This document shows positions 24,660 through 33,068 of a DNA stretch of 64,000 nt, piece after piece. Below the pieces are notes generated by a model. It was not told the DNA's origin, made no database searches, and worked only from the letters and a program-made list of their open reading frames with translations. The stretch is from Lacibacter luteus (GTDB taxonomy: Bacteria; Bacteroidota; Bacteroidia; Chitinophagales; Chitinophagaceae). The translations under genes and the position numbers were made by a program. Position 1 is the stretch's first letter; each line of letters starts with the position of its first letter. Location: contig NZ_SDHW01000002.1 in the NCBI RefSeq assembly GCF_004118265.1, positions 62,001-126,000 on the forward strand. Direction: 5' to 3'.

Positions 24660-25748
24660 ATGAAAACATTCCTTTCCTTTATCCTTACACTGCTCATCGG
24701 TTCTGCATCTGCACAATCTTATTTTTATATTAAAGGCAAAGTTGTTGATGACAGTACACGTGCACCATTGGAAGGAGCATCGGTGCTTTGCCAAAACACT
24801 ACTAAAGGAACCATTACCAACAAAGATGGAGAGTTTCGTATGGAGCTTCCATCGGGCGGGCATAATCTTGTTATCACTTACACCGGTTACGAAACAGAAA
24901 GCATCCGCATCAGTTCTTCGCAGGATAACAGCAATGAGCTAACCATCATTTTAAAGAAAAAAGAAAAGAAACTGGAAGAAGTGGTAATACAGGCCAGCAC
25001 CGAAGTAAAAGATGGCTGGACAAAATACGGCACGCAACTCAACGACTATTTTATCGGCACCACTCCTTTTGCCAAACAATGCAGCATTGTTAATCCTGAA
25101 GTATTAAAGTTTTATTTTTCCCGCAAACGAAATGTGTTAAAAGTAAAAGCCGAAGAACCGGTTGTGGTGATGAACTATGCATTGGGTTACCGCATCCAAT
25201 ACCAGCTCGATTCATTTATTTACGACAACAATACAAAGTTCAGCGCTTATGCCGGTGTGGCGTTTTATACCGAGCTGGATTCTACTGCTGAACAAAAAAC
25301 TGTTTGGAAACAAAACAGGGAGAAAGCTTACCTCGGTTCACGCCTGCATTTTATGCGTTGCTATTACGACAGTACTTTAACTGAAAATGGTTTTGCAATA
25401 GAACGGGTTTATACCGACAGTGCAAGTGGCAAATCAAAGATCAGTTCATTAAAAAATCCATACGATTCTGCAGTGTATGTACTTGTTGACAGTGTTGATA
25501 AAGAAGTAAACCTGTTTGGCAAATACCGTATTGTGTACACACTTGCACCAATGGAACGGGAGTATCTTGTTGCCAACAAATATCCCTTAAGTGCAAAAGA
25601 ACAACTCTCCACGCTTGAACTGCTCAACGGTTTTGTAATAACAGAAAATGGTTTCTTTTACGAACAAAACGAAGTGATCAACAGCGGATACTGGGCATGG
25701 AAAAATTTAGCCGATCAGTTGCCGTACGATTATTGGCCGGAGGAGTAA
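24660..25748 (+). CDS. Secreted protein with carboxypeptidase-D-regulatory-like (CarboxypepD_reg) domain
   Basis: The start at ATG 24660 gives a signal peptide (MKTFLSFILTLLIGSASAQ). It is followed by a carboxypeptidase-regulatory-like beta sandwich: KGKVVDDSTRAPLEGASVLC, GTITNKDGEFRMELP, NLVITYTGYETESI. This domain is also the N-terminal part of SusC-like receptors. The remaining 250 residues have no recognised domain; they resemble the uncharacterised region of other stand-alone CarboxypepD_reg proteins with conserved Tyr/Asp patches, such as YFSRKRNVLKVKAEEPVVV. It is probably periplasmic or surface-exposed. Function is unknown. Length is 362 residues. Confidence 0.8.
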   Translation: MKTFLSFILTLLIGSASAQSYFYIKGKVVDDSTRAPLEGASVLCQNTTKGTITNKDGEFRMELPSGGHNLVITYTGYETESIRISSSQDNSNELTIILKKKEKKLEEVVIQASTEVKDGWTKYGTQLNDYFIGTTPFAKQCSIVNPEVLKFYFSRKRNVLKVKAEEPVVVMNYALGYRIQYQLDSFIYDNNTKFSAYAGVAFYTELDSTAEQKTVWKQNREKAYLGSRLHFMRCYYDSTLTENGFAIERVYTDSASGKSKISSLKNPYDSAVYVLVDSVDKEVNLFGKYRIVYTLAPMEREYLVANKYPLSAKEQLSTLELLNGFVITENGFFYEQNEVINSGYWAWKNLADQLPYDYWPEE

Positions 25749-25817
25749 GAAAGCTGCAAGCCGCTAGCCCTTAGCTGTTAGCCAAAACAAATACAAAGTT
25801 TATGCAAATGGCTATTG

Positions 25818-25850
25818 GCTTATAGCTCGAAGCTATGAGCTCGTTTTATT
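25818..25850. terminator. Terminator between convergent CarboxypepD_reg gene and lpxD
   Basis: GCTTATAGCT pairs with AGCTATGAGC around CGA, with one G-T pair, followed by a T-rich run on the plus strand. It abuts the lpxD stop codon at 25846. The 70 bases before it contain AGCTGCAAGCCGCTAGCCC and other AGCT-rich words typical of interspersed intergenic repeats. Confidence 0.6.
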
Positions 25851-26802
25851 TTTTCTCTTCTAATCCTTTTACCTTCTCCCACAATTCAGGAATACGTTTT
25901 ACCCAAACCAATTCACGGCGTTTGTAACCGGCTTCTTCTGCAGGGTAACCAAAGTACACTTTGTTTGCATCTAAGGATGATGGCACACCTGTTTGCGCAA
26001 GCACAACTGTGTTTTCGCCAATGCTCAATGTTTTACTAACACCAACCTGTCCCCACAAGATCACACCATCTTTTATATCAACTGCGCCGGCAACACCAAC
26101 CTGTGCAGCAAACAAACAGTTTTTACCGATCACACTATCATGACCTATATGTACCTGGTTATCGAACTTGGTACCACGACCAATAACCGTATCGTGTGTT
26201 ACACCACGATCAATTGTGCAGCTGGCACCAATCTCCACATTATCTTCTATAACTACCCTTCCACAGCTTTCCATTTTTTTATAACACACATCACGGTTCT
26301 TTTTGCTGTTATAATAAAACGCATCGCTTCCAATAACAGTACCTGCCTGTATAATTACATTGTCGCCAATAACAGTATAGTCGAGTATGGTTACGTTCGG
26401 ATGAATGATACAGTTTTTGCCGATTGTTACATGCGCACCAACAAATGCACCAGGCATAACAACGGTACCTTCGCCAATTACTGCCGTATCACTAACAGGA
26501 GATGATGCAGGAGTAAACGGACGGAAGTGGCGCACAATTTTTAAATACGCTTCAAAGGGCTCATCACATACAAGTAACGCTTTTCCTTCGGGCACATCTG
26601 TTTCTTTATTGATGATGATAAAACTTGCAGCAGAGTTTATGCACTTATCATAATACTTTGGATGATCAACAAATACGAGATCACCTTCTTCTACTTTATG
26701 TATCTCGTTTATACCTGTTGCTAAACCATTTTTGTTACCTGTAACTTTTGCAGCAATCAAATCAGCAATCCACTGTACCGGTACCGGCGAAGGAAACTTC
26801 AT
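25846..26802 (-). CDS. lpxD: UDP-3-O-(3-hydroxyacyl)glucosamine N-acyltransferase
   Basis: LpxD adds the second 3-hydroxyacyl chain in lipid A synthesis. The 318-residue protein has an N-terminal uridine-binding-like domain (about 1-100), a left-handed beta helix of hexapeptide repeats (about 105-270) and a short helical C-terminus. The block NQVHIGHDSVIGKN contains the conserved His used as general base, and GTVIGSDAFYYN matches the conserved GSDGFGY region. It stands alone, away from other lpx genes. Bacteroidota often have two LpxD-like proteins, so it could be the paralogue of the main LpxD. Confidence 0.85.
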   Translation of the reverse strand: MKFPSPVPVQWIADLIAAKVTGNKNGLATGINEIHKVEEGDLVFVDHPKYYDKCINSAASFIIINKETDVPEGKALLVCDEPFEAYLKIVRHFRPFTPASSPVSDTAVIGEGTVVMPGAFVGAHVTIGKNCIIHPNVTILDYTVIGDNVIIQAGTVIGSDAFYYNSKKNRDVCYKKMESCGRVVIEDNVEIGASCTIDRGVTHDTVIGRGTKFDNQVHIGHDSVIGKNCLFAAQVGVAGAVDIKDGVILWGQVGVSKTLSIGENTVVLAQTGVPSSLDANKVYFGYPAEEAGYKRRELVWVKRIPELWEKVKGLEEKK

Positions 26803-26816
26803 AATCAGAATTTTGG

Positions 26817-26824
26817 CAAAGTTA
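26817..26824 (-). promoter_or_regulatory. Promoter -7 element of lpxD
   Basis: The minus strand reads TAACTTTG, an exact TAnnTTTG, 14 bases upstream of the lpxD start. Confidence 0.4.
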
Positions 26825-27249
26825 ATATGCTTTCACATTGTTTGCATAAACCCGTAACAGCATTAAATATTCCGTTTTGCAGCAAATAAACAAGGGTCTG
26901 CATAAAAATTTTCAAACTTTTTTTCGCCCAGAAAAAAAGACTTTTCCTGACTTGAAAAACCAAAATGATGAACGCATAAATAACATATTGTTTTGCTGTT
27001 TTTATTCAACCAACATCACACAATCAAAAAAACAAAATCGCTGAAACTATTGTGTACACAGCATTTCAGACGTTTACATTTTTTCATACAGCATCGATGC
27101 TGTTATAAATTGAAAAAAATGTTTTTAGAAAAATGTGTTTGCATGCGTTGTTGTAAACCTGAAAATGCATAGTCCTTTTCCACAAACATTTTAAAAATGT
27201 GAATAAAAATTTTTTGAAAAGTTTTTATAATCGAAGAATTTATTTTTAA

Positions 27250-27325
27250 TATTGTGACGGAAATGAAAGTTTCCGGTACTTACTAACCCATCCATCATAA
27301 AAGCTCGGTTTCTTCCGGGCTTTTT
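27250..27325 (+). ncRNA. Candidate small RNA with 5' hairpin and intrinsic terminator
   Basis: A 6-bp hairpin (CGGAAA 27258-27263, TTTCCG 27270-27275, loop TGAAAG) is followed by a pyrimidine-rich single-stranded stretch (CTTACTAACCCATCCATCAT). A terminator hairpin closes it: AAGCTCGG / CCGGGCTT, loop TTTCTT, then five T. No coding frame ends here, so the terminator needs a transcript of its own. Start of transcription is a guess. Alternatively it is a leader fragment upstream of yicC. Confidence 0.4.
27300..27325 (+). terminator. Intrinsic terminator without an upstream coding gene
   Basis: An 8-bp stem with one G-T pair, six-base loop and TTTTT tail. It sits 130 bases before yicC and at least 470 bases after the nearest gene, which faces away from it. 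Confidence 0.7.
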
Positions 27326-27455
27326 AATTTTATAAAACTCAGCAACTACTTTGTAGTACTAACCATTACAAAAAGAATCTTCATCAACAGCATTAAAAAA
27401 TAACTGCACACACACTTTACGACTTTAATTTGTTTACATTGCTTAAAAATAAGGT

Positions 27456-28334
27456 ATGCTTAAATCAATGACCGGTTACGGAAGAACCGAAGAAGCCGCC
27501 GGTGACAAAACATTCCTGGTAGAAATAAAATCGCTTAACGGAAAACAGTTTGAACTTAATTTAAAACTCACACCGCTTTTAAAGCCTTACGAGTTTGCTA
27601 TCCGTAATGCATTATCCGAAAAATTACAACGTGGCACAATTGACTGTACCATTTCGTTAAAACAAAATGGCGGCAGTGGTGCTATTACCATCAATAAAGA
27701 AATGGCGAAAGCCTATTTTCAACCATTGAGCGAAGTAGCAGCTGAATTAAATCTTGGATTAAGCGAATATATTCTTGCTGCCATGTTACGCCTGCCCGAT
27801 GTGGTAGTACCTAACACCGAAGTGTTGAGTGAAGAACAGTATGGCCAGTTTCAGCAAAGCCTGCAAAATGCCATCAACGCCATCAACAAACATCGGTTGC
27901 TCGAAGGTTCGGCACTGGAAAAAGATCTCATCGAACGCATTAATAATATTCTTGCTTACCAGGAAAAAATTTCTGAACTCGAACCATTACGCCAGCATAA
28001 AATGAAAGATGAGCTGCGCCGTAAAATGGAAGAGCAGGTTGGTAAAGAAAACTACGATGCCAACCGACTCGAACAGGAAATGATCTACTATATTGAAAAG
28101 ATCGACATTAGTGAAGAACAGGTGCGTTTACGTAACCATTGCGATTACTTCCTGAATATTTTAAAAGAAGGCGACGACTCAAAAGGTAAAAAGCTTGGTT
28201 TTGTGTTGCAGGAAATTGGCAGGGAAATTAATACCACCGGTGCCAAAGCTTACGATGCAGGTATTCAAAAACTCGTGGTGTTAATGAAAGATGAACTGGA
28301 AAAAGCAAAAGAACAGGTGTTAAACGTTTTGTAA
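27456..28334 (+). CDS. yicC: YicC family endoribonuclease
   Basis: The 292-residue protein starts with the YicC signature LKSMTGYGR and ends with the conserved C-terminal domain GKKLGFVLQEIGREINTTGAKA, where the Glu and neighbouring residues form the catalytic site. In E. coli YicC helps degrade the small RNA RyhB with PNPase, and its family is now regarded as endoribonucleases. The central part is a long helical region (residues 130-230). An upstream promoter-like TTTAATTTG precedes the start by 27 bases. It is followed after 73 bases by gldH on the same strand. The neighbouring candidate small RNA is noted for context only. Confidence 0.9.
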   Translation: MLKSMTGYGRTEEAAGDKTFLVEIKSLNGKQFELNLKLTPLLKPYEFAIRNALSEKLQRGTIDCTISLKQNGGSGAITINKEMAKAYFQPLSEVAAELNLGLSEYILAAMLRLPDVVVPNTEVLSEEQYGQFQQSLQNAINAINKHRLLEGSALEKDLIERINNILAYQEKISELEPLRQHKMKDELRRKMEEQVGKENYDANRLEQEMIYYIEKIDISEEQVRLRNHCDYFLNILKEGDDSKGKKLGFVLQEIGREINTTGAKAYDAGIQKLVVLMKDELEKAKEQVLNVL

Positions 28335-28407
28335 GCAATCCTGTTTTGTACAGGTACTGTTTGGGTTTTACCTTTTTGCCGTATTACATTTGTAAAAACA
28401 TTCCGTT

Positions 28408-28905
28408 TTGAAATTGTTGCAACGTTCATATTCCGCTCTCCTCTTCAGTAGTTTTGTTTTTTCTTCGTTTGTTTGGCTCAGCAGCTGCAGCTCGCTGGAT
28501 GCATTTGAAAAAAATGCAGAAATTCCAAAACACGAGTGGTTCTACAATTACCAACCCGAAGTAAAGTTTGCAATTACCGATACTGTTTCGGCATACAATG
28601 TTTTTGTAACGCTGCGGCACACCGATGCGTATGCATATAAAAACATCTGGATCTACTTATCTACCCGTCAGCCCGGTGATACTGCTTTCCAAAAAGAGCG
28701 TTTCGAATTAACCCTGCAGGACCAGGAAGGCAAATGGATCGGTACGGGCATGAGCGATATTTTTGAAGTGCGTTATCCCCTGTTCAATAAGATCCGTTTT
28801 AAAAAAGCGGGAGAGTACAGCATCCGTTTACAGCAAACAATGCGTGACAATCCCTTGTTACATATTATGAATGCAGGCATCCGCATTGAAAAAGTAAAAT
28901 CATAA
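28408..28905 (+). CDS. gldH: Gliding motility lipoprotein GldH
   Basis: The 165-residue lipoprotein (start TTG; lipobox WLSSC with Cys27) matches GldH: after the Cys come DAFEKNAEIPKHEWFYNYQ, FAITDTVSAYNVFVTLRHTD, IWIYLSTRQP, WIGTGMSDIFEVRYPLF and FKKAGEYSIRLQQTMRDNPL. GldH is needed for gliding in Flavobacterium johnsoniae and is tied to the type IX secretion and gliding machinery, although gldH is also kept in non-gliding Bacteroidota. Its stop codon overlaps the start of the histidine kinase gene by one base, so the three genes gldH, kinase and regulator form an operon. No SD sequence is seen. Confidence 0.88.
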   Translation: MKLLQRSYSALLFSSFVFSSFVWLSSCSSLDAFEKNAEIPKHEWFYNYQPEVKFAITDTVSAYNVFVTLRHTDAYAYKNIWIYLSTRQPGDTAFQKERFELTLQDQEGKWIGTGMSDIFEVRYPLFNKIRFKKAGEYSIRLQQTMRDNPLLHIMNAGIRIEKVKS

Positions 28906-29876
28906 TGGGCTACACCAATAAAGTATACGGTTTCCGCAGTTTCGCCTTTTGGTTTTGGGTGTTGCTGATTTATGTAATTGTTGCTTTGGTTTGGTGGTTT
29001 GTATCGCTTGAGCGTTTAACAGCTGACATGACGCAACTAAAGCTTGCCGAATTAAATCCGAAAGCTGCCGATTACGATTTACTGCGTGATGAAGTATTGC
29101 TTTACCAGAAAAGACAAACCGCCAAGTTTGTGGGCGAAGGAGTGGCTTTTCTTGCATTGATTCTTGCAGGTGCGCTGTTTGTGTACCGTTCTATCCGCAA
29201 ACAGATTGAAGTTTCTGCATTGCAGCAGAATTTTATGATGGCGGTTACACACGAACTGAAAACACCCATCGCTACCACACGCCTCAGCATCGAAACCGTT
29301 TTACGTCGCAAGCTCGATGAAGTGCAGCAACAGAAACTCCTGTTAAGCGCACTCAGCGAAACCAATCGTTTAAACATTCTCACCAATAACATTCTCCTCG
29401 CTTCGCAAATGGAAGAAAAGAATTTTCAGCGTGAACATGAGGAGGTAAACCTGGCTGATGTTGTTGAAACAGTGGTGAGCGATTATAAGAACCGTTTCCC
29501 CAACCGTCATATCGAAGCAAGTGCAGACAAGGATCTGTTTATTGAAGGTGATGAGTTGCTGATACAGATAGCGCTCAGCAATCTTATTGACAATGCGTTG
29601 AAGTATGCACCAAAAGAAAGTCCCGTGTATGTAGATCTGATGGATGATAACGACAGCATACAGGTGAAAGTAAGCGACGAAGGTGCCGGTGTACCCGACG
29701 AAGAGAAACAAAAGATCTTCGAAAAATTTTACCGCAGCGGAAACGAAAACACCCGCAAAGCAAAAGGTACGGGCTTAGGTTTGTATCTTACACGTAAGAT
29801 CATTACCGATCATAACGGTGACATTTTCGTGATGGACAATACTCCGCACGGAAGTATTTTTGTAATACAGTTTTAA
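28905..29876 (+). CDS. Sensor histidine kinase, two membrane helices
   Basis: The 323-residue kinase has membrane helices at about 14-34 and 76-94, enclosing a short periplasmic sensor of about 40 residues. A HisKA domain follows with the phospho-accepting His116 (VTHELKTPIATTRL). The HATPase domain has the N box NLIDNALKY (Asn230), G1 DEGAGVPDEEK and G2 GTGLGLYLTRKI. All catalytic blocks are intact. The sensor domain is small and unlike known ligand-binding modules. The gene overlaps gldH by one base and precedes the response regulator by 35 bases. Probably the pair signals envelope or motility status; that is inferred from context only. Confidence 0.92.
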   Translation: MGYTNKVYGFRSFAFWFWVLLIYVIVALVWWFVSLERLTADMTQLKLAELNPKAADYDLLRDEVLLYQKRQTAKFVGEGVAFLALILAGALFVYRSIRKQIEVSALQQNFMMAVTHELKTPIATTRLSIETVLRRKLDEVQQQKLLLSALSETNRLNILTNNILLASQMEEKNFQREHEEVNLADVVETVVSDYKNRFPNRHIEASADKDLFIEGDELLIQIALSNLIDNALKYAPKESPVYVDLMDDNDSIQVKVSDEGAGVPDEEKQKIFEKFYRSGNENTRKAKGTGLGLYLTRKIITDHNGDIFVMDNTPHGSIFVIQF

Positions 29877-29911
29877 ACAACAGCAGCGCTTGCTGTTACA
29901 CTACACACAAT

Positions 29912-30622
29912 ATGTCGCAGGCAAAAGCATCCATATTATTGGTTGAAGACGAAGAGCATTTACTCGATGCATTAAAATTAAATCTCGAGCTGGAAGGTTA
30001 CGAGGTAACTACTGCAGGCGATGGTGTAGCTGCATTAAAAGCTGTGGAGAACGAATACTTCGATCTCATTATTATGGATGTGATGATGCCGGAAATGGAT
30101 GGCATCAGTGCTACAGAAAGTATCCGCATACGCAAGAACGAAGTGCCCATCCTCATCCTTAGTGCAAAGAACAGCAGTACCGATCGTGTACTGGGTTTAA
30201 AAAAAGGGGCCGATGATTATTTAACCAAACCGTTTAACCTGGAAGAATTGTTGCTGCGTGTAGAAAAGCTGATCGAAAAAAATAAGAAGATACAGGAGAA
30301 GGATACCATTGGTGAAGCCTACAGCTTCGGCAATAACAATATCGACTTTAAAGCACAGGAAGCCACCAATTTCAAAGGCGAAAAAATACAGCTGAGTAAA
30401 AAGGAAAGCATGCTGCTGCACCTGCTCATTGAAAATAAGAACGAGGTAGTAACCCGGGAAAAAATTTTACAGGTAGTTTGGGGCTACAATGTGTACCCTA
30501 CCACCCGTACTATCGACAACTTCATCCTCAGCTTCCGCAAATATTTTGAAGAAGACAGTCGCAACCCTGTTTACTTCCACTCGGCAAGAGGTGTTGGGTA
30601 TCGGTTTGTGGAGGGAGAATGA
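29912..30622 (+). CDS. OmpR-family response regulator
   Basis: The 236-residue protein has a receiver domain (LLVEDEEHLLDAL, phospho-acceptor Asp56 in LIIMDVMMPEMDG, switch residues Ser84 region LILSAKNS, and Lys106 in TKPFNL). A winged-helix DNA-binding domain of the Trans_reg_C type follows (ESMLLHLLIENKNEVVTREK, TIDNFILSFRKYFEED, HSARGVGYRFV). It pairs with the kinase encoded just upstream. The regulon cannot be read from the sequence. The promoter is probably shared with gldH and the kinase. Confidence 0.93.
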   Translation: MSQAKASILLVEDEEHLLDALKLNLELEGYEVTTAGDGVAALKAVENEYFDLIIMDVMMPEMDGISATESIRIRKNEVPILILSAKNSSTDRVLGLKKGADDYLTKPFNLEELLLRVEKLIEKNKKIQEKDTIGEAYSFGNNNIDFKAQEATNFKGEKIQLSKKESMLLHLLIENKNEVVTREKILQVVWGYNVYPTTRTIDNFILSFRKYFEEDSRNPVYFHSARGVGYRFVEGE

Positions 30623-30679
30623 AATTGATTATCATAAAAACCCCTTTTACATAACAACCATTCGTCTCTCTTAGCTAAA

Positions 30680-31054
30680 ATGGAAAACAACGATACTATT
30701 TTTTCGGACATTGAAAGGGCTGAAACAGAAGCGCCTTTTTTTAAAAGATTCTTTGCTAATCTGATCGATTGGATTATTGAGTTTGGACTGCTGTTTATTT
30801 TCTACATATTTACGCCAAGGAGCATCGTTTTAGCAATTATGGACGCAGACTCATTCCTTAGATTCATTGTAATATTCCTCGTTTTTATCACTTACAGGTT
30901 TGTATGCCTCTTGCTTTTTCATAAAACAATCGGCATGATGCTCTTACGTATTAAATTCCTTAACAGCAATTTGCAGCCGTTATCGGCGCTGCAAAAAATA
31001 ACAGCAGCAATAGCGCCAAAAGTTTCCGATATCAGGATGTACAACGGCCAATAA
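30680..31054 (+). CDS. RDD family membrane protein
   Basis: The 124-residue protein has an acidic N-terminus (MENNDTIFSDIERAETE), then RFFANLIDWIIEFGLLFIF, the Arg-Asp-Asp-type start of an RDD domain, here with Asn in place of the first Asp. Two or three membrane segments follow, then HKTIGMMLLRIKFLNSN, which matches the second conserved RDD block. Function is unknown; some RDD proteins are Na+/H+ antiporters or membrane transporters. The next gene, an alpha/beta hydrolase, is 15 bases downstream on the same strand, so the two are likely co-transcribed. Confidence 0.75.
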   Translation: MENNDTIFSDIERAETEAPFFKRFFANLIDWIIEFGLLFIFYIFTPRSIVLAIMDADSFLRFIVIFLVFITYRFVCLLLFHKTIGMMLLRIKFLNSNLQPLSALQKITAAIAPKVSDIRMYNGQ

Positions 31055-31069
31055 ACAACTATTGAAGCC

Positions 31070-31810
31070 ATGCCAACAACAAAATGGACCATTAAAAGAG
31101 TTCTTAAAACAGTATGGATCATTGCCGGTCTGCTGTTCACTTGCTGGTTGTTTTACTCTTACCAGGCAAAAAATGTTGACCCGGCTTTACTTGCCGGCAA
31201 CAAAACACTTACGGCAGAGCAAACCGATGATTACTACCTGTTCACTCCACTGCAACCGTTTACTGATGTGTTGATTTTCTACCCCGGCGCTATGGTAGAA
31301 ACAAAAGCCTATGTTCCGCTGTGCAACAAGCTTGCAACAAAAAACATCCAGGTGTATTTGATAAAAATGCCGTGGCGACTTGCATCAAAAGGATATAACA
31401 AGCCGAAAGAATTGAACCTGCTTACCGATAGTTCTAAAAAATACATTCTTGCAGGACATTCGCAGGGAGCGAAAATGGCTGCTCAGTTTGTTTATGAAAA
31501 TCCCGGGCTGATCGATCGGCTGGTTTTGATCGGCACTACACACCCACGGGACATATCATTGACGGAAGCAACGATTCCCATACTTAAAATTTATGGTTCA
31601 AACGACGGCGTTGCAGATGAAAAAACAATCATCGCAAATAAAAGCAAGCTTCCGTCCAACACGATACTTGTAAAAATAGACGGCGCCAATCATTCGCAAT
31701 TTGGCTACTATGGTTTTCAGTTGGGTGATGATAAAGCGGGCATCAGCAGAGAGCAACAGCTGCAATTAACAGTAAACAGTATTATGGATTTTTTGAACAG
31801 TGGGCATTAA
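31070..31810 (+). CDS. Membrane-anchored alpha/beta hydrolase (abhydrolase_5 type)
   Basis: The 246-residue product has one N-terminal membrane helix (residues 12-30). A compact alpha/beta hydrolase follows, with LIFYPGAMVETKAYVPL, the nucleophile elbow AGHSQGAKMA, the acid region YGSNDGVADE and the His of DGANHSQFGYYG. This matches the small abhydrolase_5-like family that includes YdeN-like and DLH-like enzymes. All three catalytic residues appear present. Substrate is unknown. It is the second gene of a pair with the RDD protein. The stop is 45 bases before the next coding start, a small lipoprotein gene. Confidence 0.82.
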   Translation: MPTTKWTIKRVLKTVWIIAGLLFTCWLFYSYQAKNVDPALLAGNKTLTAEQTDDYYLFTPLQPFTDVLIFYPGAMVETKAYVPLCNKLATKNIQVYLIKMPWRLASKGYNKPKELNLLTDSSKKYILAGHSQGAKMAAQFVYENPGLIDRLVLIGTTHPRDISLTEATIPILKIYGSNDGVADEKTIIANKSKLPSNTILVKIDGANHSQFGYYGFQLGDDKAGISREQQLQLTVNSIMDFLNSGH

Positions 31811-31855
31811 TGGGCGAAAGTGTAAAGCTTGCATTATTTTGAAACTATATTTTCA

Positions 31856-32188
31856 ATGTCAATTAACTTAGACCTGTTGAAAAAGCATCATTACATATTT
31901 TTTGCATTGCTTCTTTTACTTGGTTGTAAGCATAACTCATACAATGAATATATACCTACTTACTTTGATGGAGTAACTTTTGTAAAATCTCCGGATTCTC
32001 TAACTGAATCACATCGAACAAATATTGAAAAAGTGTTTTTACACTATAAAGTCAATTTTAAAAAAGAAAATAACCGCATATTTTACAAAGGAATAATTGA
32101 TGATGAAACACTATCGAACTATTCAACAAAAGCTAACGATACAGCGTGGATAAAGTCTCAACTCTTACTCTTCGAAAAAAGTAAATAA
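31856..32188 (+). CDS. Small lipoprotein of unknown function
   Basis: The ATG at 31856 gives 110 residues with an N-terminal signal (MSINLDLLKKHHYIFFALL) and the lipobox LLLGC, so the protein should be lipidated. The mature part has the pattern YNEYIPTYFDGVTFVKSP and ends NDTAWIKSQLLLFEKSK; no domain is recognised. It is AT-rich and Asn/Lys/Ile-rich compared with its neighbours. The stop codon is immediately followed by the ATG of the DinB-like gene, so translation may be coupled. Confidence 0.6.
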   Translation: MSINLDLLKKHHYIFFALLLLLGCKHNSYNEYIPTYFDGVTFVKSPDSLTESHRTNIEKVFLHYKVNFKKENNRIFYKGIIDDETLSNYSTKANDTAWIKSQLLLFEKSK

Positions 32189-33034
32189 ATGCAATCCACA
32201 CAACAACAGCCTCCTCTCAACACTCTCCCGCTTATTCCCAAACTGGATAGTTTGTTGATTGAATTATTGCAATCACTCTCGCCCGAAGAATGGCAAGCGC
32301 CAACAGTAGCCAAACTGTGGACGGTGAAAGATGTAGCTGCACACATGCTCGATACAACACTACGTGGTATCTCCATTTCTCGTGATGGTTTCTTTGGCGA
32401 GAAGGCGGAGAACATTCATTCTTATACCGACTTGGTTGCATTTTTAAACAACCTCAACATGAACTGGACAAATGCCGCCAAACGCATCAGTCCGCAATTA
32501 CTAATATCATTGCTGCAACAAAGCTGTAAAGAATATTATGCGCATCTGCAAACACTTGATCTGTATGTGCCTGCTGTATTTTCTGTTGCGTGGGCCGGGC
32601 AGGAAACATCGCCTAACTGGTTTCATATTGCAAGAGAATACACCGAGAAATTCATTCATCAGCAACAGATACGTGATGCTGTGAGCAAACAGGCTTTGTT
32701 AACGAAAGAACTGTTTCTTCCGTTCATCGATACCTTCATGTATGCATTGCCACACACTTACCGGAATGTAAACGCCGCAACAGGCGCAACAGTAAAAGTA
32801 ATTGTTACAAGTGAAGCAGGAGGCGAATGGAAGATCTGCAAAGAAGAAAGCGGATGGCAACTTGTTCCATCAATTGCTGCAGAATCCGATGCAACACTGT
32901 CTGTTTCACCAAACATTGTCTGGAAACTATTTTCGAAAAGCATGCAGCCCCAAGATGCATTGCCGTTCGTTGAACTTGCCGGCGACAAAACGCTTGCAGC
33001 AACAGCTTTGCAAATGGTATCGGTAATGGCATAA
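32189..33034 (+). CDS. DinB-like / maleylpyruvate isomerase N-terminal family protein
   Basis: The 281-residue protein begins with the fold of mycothiol- or bacillithiol-dependent enzymes (DinB superfamily): LQSLSPEEWQAPTVAKLWTV, VKDVAAHMLDTTLRGI with the first putative metal His, and IAREYTEKFIHQQQIRDAV with the later His. Members use a His triad to bind a divalent metal and act as thiol-dependent transferases or isomerases. The C-terminal 100 residues form an SCP2-like-looking domain (VIVTSEAGGEWKI, SPNIVWKLFSKSM). Reaction is unknown. The start abuts the stop of the preceding lipoprotein gene. Confidence 0.75.
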   Translation: MQSTQQQPPLNTLPLIPKLDSLLIELLQSLSPEEWQAPTVAKLWTVKDVAAHMLDTTLRGISISRDGFFGEKAENIHSYTDLVAFLNNLNMNWTNAAKRISPQLLISLLQQSCKEYYAHLQTLDLYVPAVFSVAWAGQETSPNWFHIAREYTEKFIHQQQIRDAVSKQALLTKELFLPFIDTFMYALPHTYRNVNAATGATVKVIVTSEAGGEWKICKEESGWQLVPSIAAESDATLSVSPNIVWKLFSKSMQPQDALPFVELAGDKTLAATALQMVSVMA

Positions 33035-33068
33035 CAGTTTTTGCTATCTTACAGCAAACAATTCAACG

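Larger units (their letters stand above)
26803..27455. other. AT-rich intergenic region between lpxD and yicC
   Basis: This 653-base gap has no supported open reading frame. It is very rich in A/T runs, notably 26900-26960 and 27100-27260. It contains a TTATTCACA-type DnaA box (TGTGAATAA, 27198-27206) and a near match TTTTCCACA (27176-27184), with an AT-rich run directly after. The right part holds a candidate small RNA with a terminator. The lpxD promoter is at its left edge (26817-26824). Confidence 0.6.
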
